This document shows, in pieces, positions 44,622 to 55,584 of a stretch of DNA of 64,000 nucleotides. A program made the translations under genes and the position numbers. The notes beneath the pieces are model-generated. The model was not told the origin of the DNA. It did not search any database and saw only the letters and a list, made by a program, of their open reading frames with translations. This stretch comes from Xenoacremonium recifei (taxonomy: Eukaryota > Ascomycota > Sordariomycetes > Hypocreales > Nectriaceae). How positions within the stretch are numbered: the stretch's first letter is position 1; the number at the start of each line of letters is the position of its first letter. The stretch lies in contig WOFQ01000040.1 in the NCBI GenBank assembly GCA_012184525.1, positions 268,245 through 332,244 of the forward strand, written 5' to 3'.

Positions 44622-47600
44622 ATGCGCAACCTTCGCAACGTCAACTACCAGGCGTGGCACCGCGCAGGTGTCACTGCCGCCTGCTGGGATGCATCACAGG
44701 ATGAGCTCCTCTGTGCGGTTGGGCCTGAGGGCGAGATGGGCAGACTTGAGCTATGGCGGGTGAAGGAGCGGAGCGGGATGTAAGTAATGCCGAGACTTTG
44801 ATATCAACCTCAAGAGATCTAACATGATGGCAGATCCCCGCGGGAAGTCGTCAGTTGGGATGCGCCCAGCCCGAGTCCTGACCTGCCCGTTGATCGTATC
44901 GTGAGCCTGCAGTATCTCACTGGATATGACCACGCCTGTCTCGTCCTTGAGGGCGGCGACATCATCACGGTGCGGGAGGACGAAAGTCAGGGTACGCAGA
45001 TTGAGATTGTGGGCTCTATCGACGCTGGTATAGCAGCCGCACGCTGGTCCCCTGAGGAGGAGCTTCTGGCCATTGTTACCAAAGCCGACACGATGATCAT
45101 CATGGGCAGCAGCTTCGACCCCATCGCTGAGGTCAACCTCACAGCTGAAGATCTCAAGGCGTCCAAGCACGTATCCGTTGGTTGGGGTAAGCGGGAGACG
45201 CAGTTCCAGGGCCGCGGGGCCAAGGCTCTGCGCGATCCTACGATTCCGGAGAAGGTTGACTCGGGTGTGCTGAGTGCTTGCGATGATGGCCAGGCCACCA
45301 TCAGCTGGCGAGGTGATGGAGCGTATGTGGCTGTCAACACAATCCAGCGGGACGAGCAGACACGAAGAGTCATCCGAGTGTACTCACGAGAGGGCGTTCT
45401 TGACAGCGTCAGCGAACCCGTAGATGGCCTCGAAGGTGCGTTGAGCTGGCGCCCGGCTGGCAACTTGATGGCCGGCATCCAGCGACTGGCAGACCGTGTG
45501 GACGTCGCGTTCTTCGAGCGCAATGGACTGCGGCACGGCCAATTCACGCTACGCTCTCCTTCTGGGGCTCCCGTTACAGCCATCGAGCGTATCCGACTGG
45601 AGTGGAACGTCGATTCAACAGTGCTTGCGGTTCTCCTAGGCGACGTAGTGCAGCTCTGGACTATGGGCAACTACCATTGGTATCTGAAGCAAGAAATACG
45701 GCTTGACGGTCAAGCCGCATTCCTGGCCTGGCACCCGGAGAAATCTCTGTGGTGTGCGGCGGCATCAGCGAAGAGCGTTGTCTTTACAGAGCATATCTTC
45801 TGGACGGCAAGGGGCTCGTGTCGACCACCATTCGATAACGGTGCCGTGGCTGTCATTGATGGAGAGACGGTCAAACTGACGCCTTTCAGAACGGCTAATG
45901 TGCCTCCGCCGATGTCTCTTTTCGAGGTCACAGCCGAAGCGGCCGTGGTGGATGTGGCGTTTGGACCAAAGAACCAGAGCTTTGCGCTGTTACATCAGCA
46001 GGGCGTGGATCTCTACGAGTGGCCGATGAAGAACGGCAGGTCAATTAAACCTCAGCTTTTGAGGAAATTGACAATTGGAGATGCAGAAAGGCATGGCCCT
46101 GTTCTACGGGTATGCTATACTGCTGAGGATGAGGTTCGGTGCTTCAAATTCGACGGGACTCGCGGAGCGCAAGTGCAAATAAGCTCTCGCACGGGCGAGG
46201 AACAAATGGCTGTCGTTCAAGACACCTCTGTCATTGTGGCAACCACAACGTACGAAGATGACTCGTCGTTGCAAGCATATGGACAGGACGCAGCGGGGGC
46301 GCTATACCAGATCACGGATTCAGGGGCAGAAGAGTCGTTGATGTCGGGATATTTCCAACGGTCGTTGCCCTGGTTCGAGGTCGCCAAGATTGACGACTCT
46401 CTTATTGCCTTTGGTCTATCCAGGGGCGGTCATATCTACGCTAACAACCGCATTCTCGCGAAGAACTGCACATCCTTCATTCTCACGCCAAGCCATCTCA
46501 TCTTCACCACCAACAACCACTTCGTCAAGTTTGTCCACTTGACGTCAGATATCGAGGGTACGTTCAGACCTCCAATCCCCATCAAACAGCGTACTAACGA
46601 CTCTAGAACTCGAAGTTCCTGACGATGACCCTGAAAAGGACGAGCGATGCCGGAGCGTGGAGCGAGGCTCGCGACTTGTCACTGCCATCCCGACGACCAT
46701 GGCCCTCGTCTTCCAGATGCCGCGTGGCAACGTTGAGACTATCTATCCACGCGGTATGGTTGTGGCAGGCATTCGTGATCTGATTGATCAAAAGGAGTAT
46801 TCTCGTGCCTTCTTGCACTGCCGGACACACAGGGTGGATATGAATATCCTGTGTGATCACCAGCCTGAGCAGTTCCTCGCCAGCGTTGGCCTGTTTTTGG
46901 ACCAGATTAAGGATGTCACGTACATTGACTTGTTCCTCTCATCACTAAGGTAAATTCACCTGTCATGAACATGGAAGGTTCATGAGGCTAACAGAACGTA
47001 GGGAGGAGGACGTCACCCAAACCATGTATCAAAACACCAAGCCCAGCAAAGACTTCCTTGCCACAACCGCTCCCGCTCAACCACAGCCTAAGACGGGCAG
47101 CAAAGTCAATACCATCTGCGATGCACTCCTCAAAGGCCTCAAGTCCCGTCGTGCCACCAATTTGCAGAACATCATCACCGCACACGTGTGCAAGAACCCA
47201 CCCGCTCTCGAAGACGGCCTTACTATCGTCGCTGACCTGCTACGCGAGGATGAGCACCTTGCTGAGACGGCCGTCGAGCACATCTGCTTCCTCGTCGACG
47301 GTAATCGCCTTTACGAACATGCTCTCGGTCTCTACGACCTCGATCTCGCGCTCCTCGTGGCGCAACAAGGCCAGCGTGATCCCCGCGAGTATCTGCCCTT
47401 CATCCAGAGTCTGCATGCTATGCCTGATCTGAGGCGACGGTTCGCTATTGACGATCATTTGGATCGAAGAGAGCGTGCCTTGGGTCATCTCCAGGCTCTT
47501 GATTCCTTTGATGAGCTGTGCACTTACACCGTCCGCCACAAGCTATACCATGAGGCCCTACGATTGTACCGCTACGATACACCGCGGCTAAATGTCTTGA

Positions 47601-48652
47601 CAGGACTCTACGCGGAACATCTCGAGGCTACTTCGGCATTCCGTGAAGCAGGCCTGGCTTACGAGTCCCTGAATAACTTCTCCAAGGCCACCGCCTGCTA
47701 CCGGGCATCGGGGGCAACCTGTTGGCAAGAGTGCCTTGCCACGGCTCAGCAGCAAACTCCCCCTCTGTCAGCTGACGCACTCGTGGAATTAGCCACTGCT
47801 CTCTCTGACGCTTTTTACGAAGCCAAGGACTATGCCGCCGCAGCAACCATCCAACACGAGTATCTCAGCAGTCTCGAGACTGCCCTGCGCTACCTCTGCC
47901 GTGGTTACCACTTCGCCGAGGCCATCCGCCTCACCCTTCGTCAAGGCCGCGCAGATCTTCTCACTACGGCCATCGACCCAGGCCTTGCGGACGCCCTTGG
48001 CACCACTACCGAGTTCCTCGCCGACTGCAAGGCCCAACTGGCAGCACAAGTCCCTCGTATCGCTGACCTACGTCGTCGTGCCGCGGAGGATCCCCTGGCA
48101 TTCTACGAGGGTGAGCGCGCCGGTGGTGTTGATGTGCCAGACGACGTGTCCATCGCCGCCTCTTCACGGATAAGCACCGGCGCCAGTCTGTTCACGCGAT
48201 ACACTGGCAAGGCGGGCAGTGTAGGCACTGTAGGCACAGGTGTGTCGCGTGCGACAAGCAAGAACCGCCGGCGCGAGGAGAAGAAGCGTGCCCGCGGCCG
48301 CAAGGGCACCGTCTACGAGGAAGAGTATCTGGTGAACTCGGTGCGGCGGCTGGTTGACCGTGTAGGCGCCACGAGGCCCGATGTTGAGCGGCTGGTGTTT
48401 GCACTCGTGCGGCGCGGGATGCCTGAGCGGGCGCGGGCGGCGGAGGCGTTGATGGCGGATGTGACGGAGGCCTGTGCAAAGGCTGTTGCTGAAGTGTTTC
48501 CGCAGCAGGAGGAGGAGGAACAGCAGCAGGATGGCGGTTGGAAAGCAACAGGTGGCGATGCCGTGCTGCGGGAGTTCGTCGAGGCGCAGGGGAAGAAGAC
48601 CGAGCCGCCCATTGTCAAGGCAATGAACAAGCTCACCCTGCTAGGATCCTAG
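44622..48652 (+). CDS. ELP1: Elongator complex subunit 1 (Elp1/Iki3)
   Basis: Exons 44622-44779, 44834-46557, 46607-46949 and 47002-48652 give 1291 residues, the normal size. The N-terminus MRNLRNVNYQAW and the following strand-rich 700 residues form the two WD40-like propellers (QTRRVIRVYSREGVL, ALSWRPAGNLMAGIQ, VQLWTMGNYHWYLKQ). The C-terminal half is helical TPR-type (EALRLYRYDTPRLNVLTGLY, EAGLAYESLNNFSKATACY). A basic block, KNRRREEKKRARGRKG, lies before the last helices, as in Elp1 where it helps tRNA binding and dimerisation. Elongator adds cm5 groups to U34 of tRNAs. Base composition is markedly GC-rich; one line I counted inside exon 4 is 40 of 60 G+C. Confidence 0.96.
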
Positions 48653-49085
48653 AATAGAATCGCATACTACGGAGTAGTTTCATTCCGAATGACAAAGCCG
48701 ATACAGCTAGACAATAAGGTATGCAACCTAGCTGAGATCCTTGAGTACCGTCTTCCCCGCGCCATCCTTGGGCTAGATTGTCGATCGATAGAGTATGCTG
48801 CTCTCCCAAGCTTGGCTCGGGGATCGGTATCAGATACGACGGGAAATGCTAATTGCCTGGTGTATGTTGTGGATAAGACGCCGGCTTATTAGTATACGAC
48901 GGCAAACGTACTCTTCACATCCGACGGAATTCAATGCCCTCCTTGTTCGCACAACATTTCGGGAGCAATAAAAGCAGCTATGATCTTGATTTTTGTGAAA
49001 TACAGGCCTTTCTACTTCAATCCTACTTCCTAAATGAAAGACTTTCTATATCATTCTGCACCGTGACTTTTTGCATCTTCCAACC
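48653..49085. other. Intergenic, start of AT-richer zone
   Basis: 3' UTR of Elp1 and promoter of the dioxygenase. It holds a TACGGAGTA element at 48668. From about 48900 the DNA becomes visibly AT-richer than in Elp1. Confidence 0.5.
48668..48676. repeat. TACGGAGTA element
   Basis: Exact copy of the recurrent motif, 16 nt after the Elp1 stop codon. Confidence 0.6.
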
Positions 49086-50147
49086 ATGTCAGCTACCATT
49101 ACCGAGCCGCCTTCGACCGTTTTTGGAGCACCACCCGAGACCACGTTGTATGTTTTGGCTCTTTCTCTAACAAGATAAGGCACTAATTAAATGAGACACC
49201 TGAACATTGACATCCGGGATTGGCGGGCTCAGCTCAAAAGGGATGGCTTTGTAGTCATCAAAGGTGCCATTCCCTACGACCGGGCATTAGATTATCAGCA
49301 GCGTGCTCGCAAATGGCTCAAGTCGTTTGGGAATGATGCCCTGGATTTTAACAATCCTGCTACCTGGCGCAAGGAGAACTTGCCTGTCCACAGTCCTATC
49401 AACACGTTTGGCGGGTATAAGGTCGCTCATGAGAAGTTCATGTGGGATGCACGCATGGAACCTGGGGTTCTAGACGCCTTTGCAAAGGTCTGGGGCACAG
49501 ACGAGCTTCTGGTAAGCTTCGATAGCTTGAACATCACATTCCCTAACCGCAAGGACGTCGAGCGTCTCAAGCCGTGGGAACACGTGGACCAGAGTCCGCT
49601 GCGCCGAGGACTCCATTGTGTGCAGGGCATCATCAATCTATCAACCGCAGGACCAGAAGATGGAGGTCTGGTGGTTTATCCGGGCTCTCACCTCCTGCAT
49701 GATGAGTTCCTCGATTCACAAAAAGACAAATCGAAGTGGACGAGCAAGGACATCTACCTCCTGAGCGAGGACGAGCTGTCATGGTTCAAAGCCAAAGGCC
49801 TAGCTCCTCATAAAGTATGCGCGGACATTGGCGATTTGATCGCTTGGGATAGCCGGACTATTCATTACGGATCGGAGCCAACTGAAAAGAGCACAACGAT
49901 CCGCACGGTCATATATGCGGCCTACTCGCCTGCCAGACTGGCGACGCCAGAGACACTTGAGGTCAAGGCTGAGGTATTCCGAAGGTACGGTGGGACGACT
50001 CACTGGCCACATGACAACGTCCGTATTCGTAGCTATGAGACTCTGCTCGCAGACGGGACGAGGGATCCTCGAGACCGGGATGAGCCTCTTGAGAAGCCTG
50101 AGATGAGCGATAAGCTGTTGCGTCTCGCGGGGGTCAAGGCATATTAG
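49086..50147 (+). CDS. Phytanoyl-CoA dioxygenase-family Fe(II)/2-oxoglutarate oxygenase
   Basis: Exons 49086-49147 and 49196-50147 give 337 residues. The intron is GTATGT with a CACTAAT branch and the acceptor ATGAG. The fold shows RDGFVVIKGAIP at the start. The metal-binding facial triad is H150-x-D152 in PWEHVDQSP with the distal His at about 244 in RTIHYGSEP. Arg at about 257 in TTIRTVIYAAYSP is the likely 2-oxoglutarate contact. GPEDGGLVVYPGSH between them is the usual PhyH core. All catalytic residues are intact. Fungal members hydroxylate diverse small molecules, so the substrate cannot be named. It is followed on the same strand by a transporter and a Zn2Cys6 regulator, which suggests a shared catabolic or biosynthetic role. 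Confidence 0.88.
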
Positions 50148-50907
50148 GTGTAGCTGTAGACCTAGTTTAGCAATTAAAAGGTCGATTCGGGTATGAGCTC
50201 AACTTTCTACCATGTCCGCATATGTGCCTCAATTGATGGTCAAGCAAACAAGGTGCATATCCGAGATGCATTGAGAAGCGTTTAGAGGTTTCGATAAGTC
50301 AGAATATGCCCATGCTTCCACATGACATCGAATGGCTTGCTTTAGTAGCTTGCGGATAACAACTTCCTGGTAGACTAAAGATGCCTGACTTAATGACCCT
50401 TGCCGACTTACCCAGGCAACTTTTGAGATATCCGGGGAGCCCTTGAACGACATGAATCGCGGATATGCATTGAACTCTGTATCAACCTGAAGAATAGGCC
50501 ATTTGCCGTCGTATAAACCTGTAGATCTACGACGTTGGCGGGGCATTCCCGTCGTATCTCTGCTGTTAGTGCGGAGTAACAAGATATAGACTGAGGGGTA
50601 GTGGATTCGGCCATCCCTAACACGGCTTCAGCTTTCGCTTCTCCGCCAGGAACTTCACCTCAACCAACGGTCTGGAGGGGGGCTTTAGCCTCCCAGGGTC
50701 TGATAGCAGTCGGGTAAACCCCAGCTAACTAGCAAGGAGTCGGATCGTTATCCAATCAGGCTGTAGACAATAATCGATGTGTTCCCGACCCTTGGCTACG
50801 CTTGTGATCCTTATGAGGGGCATGGGATCTCGCATATCAAGAATCACTACACCACCGGTCGTTCTCTGGAGGCAGTTTCTGAGAGCCAGATCTGTTCGGG
50901 TTTCGAG
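50148..50907. other. Intergenic within the cassette
   Basis: 3' UTR of the dioxygenase and promoter of the transporter. A CCAAT sequence lies near 50753 next to TTATC. The frame of the first transporter exon is open upstream to 50779, but the ATG at 50908 is the first ATG in that frame. A minus-strand frame at 50229-50582 lacks any recognisable domain. Confidence 0.4.
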
Positions 50908-52851
50908 ATGAATGCAGTAACTTCTTTGATCAGCACTGGCTCTATTGGGCCATTGCAGCCAAAATCGAGCAACCAGACTATGGTTCTGCTCATCATAGCT
51001 TGTTGCGTCTTTGCTATGGTATGTGTTGATCCCGACAATTTAACTTATCACAAGTCTTGCTAATATCTATATTCCATTGTCAAGACTATCGGATATGATT
51101 CTGGTCTTATGTGAGTCAAACTCTCTGTTGTGTTTTTGTTACGCCGTTGCTAATATCAAAACCAAGGAACGGCATCAATATCATGCCCCAGTATACCGAA
51201 TGGTTTCAACTGACAACTGTCACCAAATCTTTGAATACCTGCGCCTCTTACATCGGATGGTTCATTGCTGCGTTTTTCATGGGCCCCGTTGTTGAACGGC
51301 TCGGGCGTAAGGGAGGTGTTGTCGTCTCGGTAATTCTCAAGCTCATCGGCATTGCAATCATGACTGCTTCTCAGAGCGTCGGAATGTTTGTTGCTGGTCG
51401 CATCATCCTGGGATGGGCTAAGGGGACTGCGGCTATTGCCTCATCCACGTGAGTATTTCCCGACACTTCGTCTTTTCTGCCCCATAGCAGAACGAGCCAA
51501 CCTTTTAAAGAACAATACTGACCGTGAGATAAATACAAGTTGGCTGGCTGAAACCCTGCCAGCCCACATCCGTGGGAGAGGATTGAGCTCAACATATTCC
51601 GTGTTTTTCGTTGGTGCACTTGTCGCGTCTGGAATCTGCTACGGAACCGCCAACATTGCAGGAGCCTGGTCTTGGAGACTTCCTTGCCTGCTCATGTCAA
51701 CTTGGTCGTTGATCTGCGTTTGTCTGTTATTCGCAACTCCTGAGTCCCCTAGATGGCTGGTAAGCAAATACTCCTGAAGCTATCAGTGGCATGGTTAATT
51801 ACTTATACACTTTTCAGGCCTACCATGACCGACAAGAGGATTCTATCCGAGTCATTGCCTCAATCTATGCGAATGGCGACATCACCAATCCTATCGTCAT
51901 GCAGCAGCATCAGGAGATTCTCGAACAGCTGCAATTGGAGCGAGAGATGGGTAAATCCCTCTCGTACGCAGAAATCGTCCGTACGCCGAACTCCAGAAAG
52001 CGTCTCATGATTGCCCTGAGCGTGGCGGTTATTGCTATGCTATCTGGGAACAATATTGTGTCATACTACCTAGGCGATATGCTCACAACAGCTGGCATTT
52101 ACAACACCCATGTCCAGCTGCAAATTGTAAGCTCTGACACATAGACCGAGACTACTTGATACTAATGGACGCAACTAGAACATTGTGCTCAATGCCTTCT
52201 CCTTGGTATGCGCTATGACAGGAACGTTCCTTGTGGATAAAGCTGGACGAAAGTTCTTGTGCTTGATGGCTTGTGTCATGATGACTGCTGGATTATTCTT
52301 GGTTGGAGCTTTGACCAAATGTGAGTTTGATCCTCAGTTCCCCATCTTTTCCTTCCTCAAAAATTAACCTGTGACAGTCTATGGTACCTCGGCAGATACT
52401 TCGGGTATATATGCAACCGTCGCTATGATATTCATCTTCCAGGGCGCTTATAGCTTCGGAATTACTCCTCTGACAATCTTGTATCCTCCCGAGATCATGA
52501 ACTACTCGATGCGAGCAAATGGAATGGCGGCTTGGTCTCTTGTCGTGAACTTATGCGGGTAAGTTGAACAGATCTCTTTCAAAAGTCAGGCTCACTAATA
52601 ATGCTAGTCTTTTCTCAACCTTCGTCATGCCTATCGCTCTCTCCGCCATCGGCTGGAAGCTTTATATGATTAATGGTGGGTGGGATGCCCTACAGGCGGT
52701 ATTTGTCGCTTTAGTTTGGATTGAGACGAAGGGCATGTCCCTCGAGAGTATTGATCGAGTTATCGAAGGGAGGGCGCCGCTGGATGGGACCAATCCTGAA
52801 GATGGAATCAAGGATGCCGATGCTTCAATCAAGAAGGAGGACACTCTTTGA
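50908..52851 (+). CDS. MFS sugar-porter-type transporter
   Basis: Eight exons: 50908-51018, 51085-51110, 51167-51448, 51540-51759, 51818-52126, 52179-52320, 52378-52558 and 52608-52851. All are in phase and give 504 residues. Sugar-porter motifs are in order: IGYDSGLMNGI in the first membrane helix, ERLGRKGG after helix 2, GRIILGWAKG in helix 4, PAHIRGRG, PESPRWL at the end of the N-terminal half, DKAGRKF after helix 8, YPPEIMNYSMRANG after helix 10, and ETKGMSLESID at the end. Hydrophobic stretches fit twelve helices. Some polar residues conserved in hexose transporters are replaced (NNIVSYYLGDML in helix 7 has no QQ), so the substrate may not be a simple hexose; lactose-permease-like fungal carriers look similar. 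It is flanked by the dioxygenase and the zinc-cluster gene. The N-terminal start is the least certain point. Confidence 0.87.
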
Positions 52852-53285
52852 TATTCTCGGAATAAATCCATAAGCTGGGAATTATGGATTCATGTTCTCA
52901 ACCATATAGTGGAGGATCATTATTTTGAATTTACAATCCTTTTGATCGGAAATATAGCCACGATAAACAGCTAAGGATACTGCGAATGAGCGTGAGGCAA
53001 TTATCAGTTTTTCATCCACTGATGCTCTGTAGATTTAGGAGCAATTATCCGATATTAAAGTAACTAAGTAGTTGTTTCTCTAGAGTATAGTGCGTAAGGA
53101 CAACCGGTTCCTTTAGATCATGTTTTCATGGCCTTAGTCATCCCGCTACAAGCGATAAGGAGGCCGAACTTCCCCCACACTGGAGCTTTCTACAACACTC
53201 ATTCTGCTTCCTCCTCCCCAAGACTCAGCATCCTGACTAAGTACTCTGCTGCTAAGAACTTCCATAGCACGACAACTATCTCTCC
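52852..53285. other. Intergenic within the cassette
   Basis: An AT-rich 434-bp stretch with the 3' UTR of the transporter and the promoter of the zinc-cluster factor. No gene is seen. Confidence 0.45.
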
Positions 53286-55157
53286 ATGGCTCGCCCTAAA
53301 ACAGCGTGCGACTCCTGTGCGTCGATCAAATCTGCTTGTAGTAAATCGCATCCATGTGTGCGATGTGATAGTAAGTTGCGGTTATCTTTGCCCACGGTAT
53401 ATGCTCTAACACAACCAGGGCTATCGCTTCCTTGTTCATATGGAGGGAATTCGCCTCGGAGACAGCCTTTTCGAAACTCTCCCTCTGCAATTATCAAGAG
53501 AGTACAGCATAAAAAATCATCCAAAGGTTGCAAAAGCTGCGTGAGCAGGTACGCTGGCTATACTCAGCCTATGTTTTGAGCAATTGCTTACAAGATCTCG
53601 TGAAGGCGCAAGAAGTGCGATGAAGTTTCGCCTGTGTGTGGCGAATGCCTGCGGCTGGGATTAGTCTGTTCTCCAAGGTCACCGAAATCTGGTCAACAAG
53701 CACATACCCCACCCATTGACGAGTCCAAGAAGACGGACCAAAATACTCGAGCATTTCAAGACGAGAACTCCCCTCATGCATCTCATGGTGTTTCAACGCC
53801 GCCATCCTCAGACTCCGCACCTATCACAGATGAGTATCTCGCATGGGTGGCTTTGCTTGATGAGAATGATGATGATAACATCACTCGCTTGGGTCATCTC
53901 AACAACAGCAGTGCTTTAGCAAATGCGAGAACCCCGAATAGATCCCCTCCCCCGGTTCACGTCGACACTGCATTGAGGAATTTCCCCGGACTAGACAATG
54001 GGATTGTCTCACAATGGCACCCAACTGAGCAACATTTGCTCAACCACTTTCTTCAAATTGTTTCTCGAGCCCTTGTGGTAGTAGAGGATAATGCTAATCC
54101 TTTGCTCCTGGAAATCCTACCAATGGCATTAACAAATGCTGCCGTACGCCACTCTCTCCTTGCTCTGACTGCAAAACAACTTTGCAGGGTATACCCGGTT
54201 TTCGAGGATACCCTCGTGCATCAGCAGTCACTTGCTCTTCATCACCTTCATCGGGAGTTACTTGAGACGGAGAACTCCGAAGAGGCGTTAGCAGCAACCC
54301 TTCTGATGTGTCTTTTCGAGGTGAGCCTAATCTCTTTCAACATTGTACTGTCTTAATAATTCTAGTAGATTTTCCACGGTAGTTCGCGGAAATGGATCTT
54401 TCATCTATACGGAGCAAAGGCACTCATCGACTCCCGGCACAGTCATGCGACATCAAAATTCTTGATAGATTTGTATCAACACATCTATTGCATGGCGTCT
54501 TTGAATTCCGATAAAATCGTACTATTGGGGGCTGAAAGCGAACCCCCAACCTTGACCTCCTGTCGTTACCTCACCATACATCCCATTCTAGGCATGGCAG
54601 AAGACCTGTACAGGTGTTTGAAAAGCATCAACCACTTGGCGAATGAACGTTCAAAGAGGACCAATTGTGCGGATGACGATGCTCATTTTACGCAGCAGAC
54701 CGAAGCTATTATGACTTATCTCCAAGCTTGGACTCCAGGAGAATTCGCAGTCAATATTTCTGCCCATCGTGAAGCAGTCTATGTAGCACAGGCCATACGA
54801 TGGGGTTGTATTATTTGGCTCTATCACGTCATATACGGATACTTAGTTCCCTCTGATATGAGACAGGAAGCTCTTGGTGAGATTCTATCCGCGGTGTCTT
54901 GCATCAGGCCGGGCTCTCCGTACGAGACTCAACTATTATTTCCCTTGGTTATGGCGGGGATATCTGCAACTCTGAAGTCGGAACGCCTGCGAATCGAGTA
55001 TCGTCTAAATATTCTTGAAGGTATCACCGGGATGGGAAACGTTGCCAGGGCGCATCAGATGCTTGACGTTGTCTGGAAACAAATGAATGAAGGTTCTGAA
55101 ATAATCGAATGGGAGGCGATGCTTCGGAACGAGTATGGCGGAGTTGTCCTAATATGA
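53286..55157 (+). CDS. Transcription factor with two tandem Zn(II)2Cys6 clusters
   Basis: Exons 53286-53370, 53419-53548, 53606-54320 and 54369-55157 give 572 residues. Two complete six-cysteine clusters are seen: C8, C11, C18, C24, C27, C34 (C-x2-C-x6-C-x5-C-x2-C-x6-C), and C66, C69, C76, C83, C86, C93 (C-x2-C-x6-C-x6-C-x2-C-x6-C). Intron 1 splits the first cluster between its fifth and sixth cysteines, and intron 2 splits the second between its second and third. Only spliced forms have both clusters. The second has the usual basic SRRKKC, while the first has SIKSAC and is poor in basic residues. The rest matches the helical fungal-specific regulatory region (NHFLQIVSRAL, AVRHSLLALTAKQL, HHLHRELLETENSEEALAAT, LLMCLFEIFHGSSRKWIFHL). 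It is the likely local regulator of the dioxygenase and transporter (inferred from position). Confidence 0.87.
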
Positions 55158-55584
55158 TAATGGCATCCAATATAATAGACCGTTAGGAATACGTATACAA
55201 ACAGAAATCAGATCAAAGGTGCATCATAGTTGTGATTTAGGCACTACATTAGACATTTAGTCTCAAGCTCTCTCATGACACAGAAAGGGGGACATATTTC
55301 ATTTCCATCCGAACTCAAAACGCATAACAAGAGAAAAACAATCCCAAGTTTCGCCTCCGCTATGAAGAAAAGAGGAACAAGATGTGTGCATGGGGGGTAG
55401 GAAACGTGATGATGAAATCGAGAGGCAGCTTATATGCAAGTGCGTGCAGATCGTCATGAGTGGTATAAGGAGCGTTGAATAAGAAATGGGACATGGAAGA
55501 GAATAGGGGGAGTGTGTAAGTATGTATCGTGGGGCAAGGGGGTACATGTGTCCGAATCAGGGGGTATTAACACCATCAACCACA
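55158..55584. other. Convergent 3' region
   Basis: 427 bp between the stop of the zinc-cluster factor and the stop of Bud6. Presumably the two 3' UTRs; nothing else seen. Confidence 0.5.

Noticed and set aside
52670..52710. Extra short intron near the end of the transporter
   Set aside because: A GTGGGT to ACAG segment there is only about 20 nt, too short, and reading through it keeps frame and gives a normal family C-terminus.
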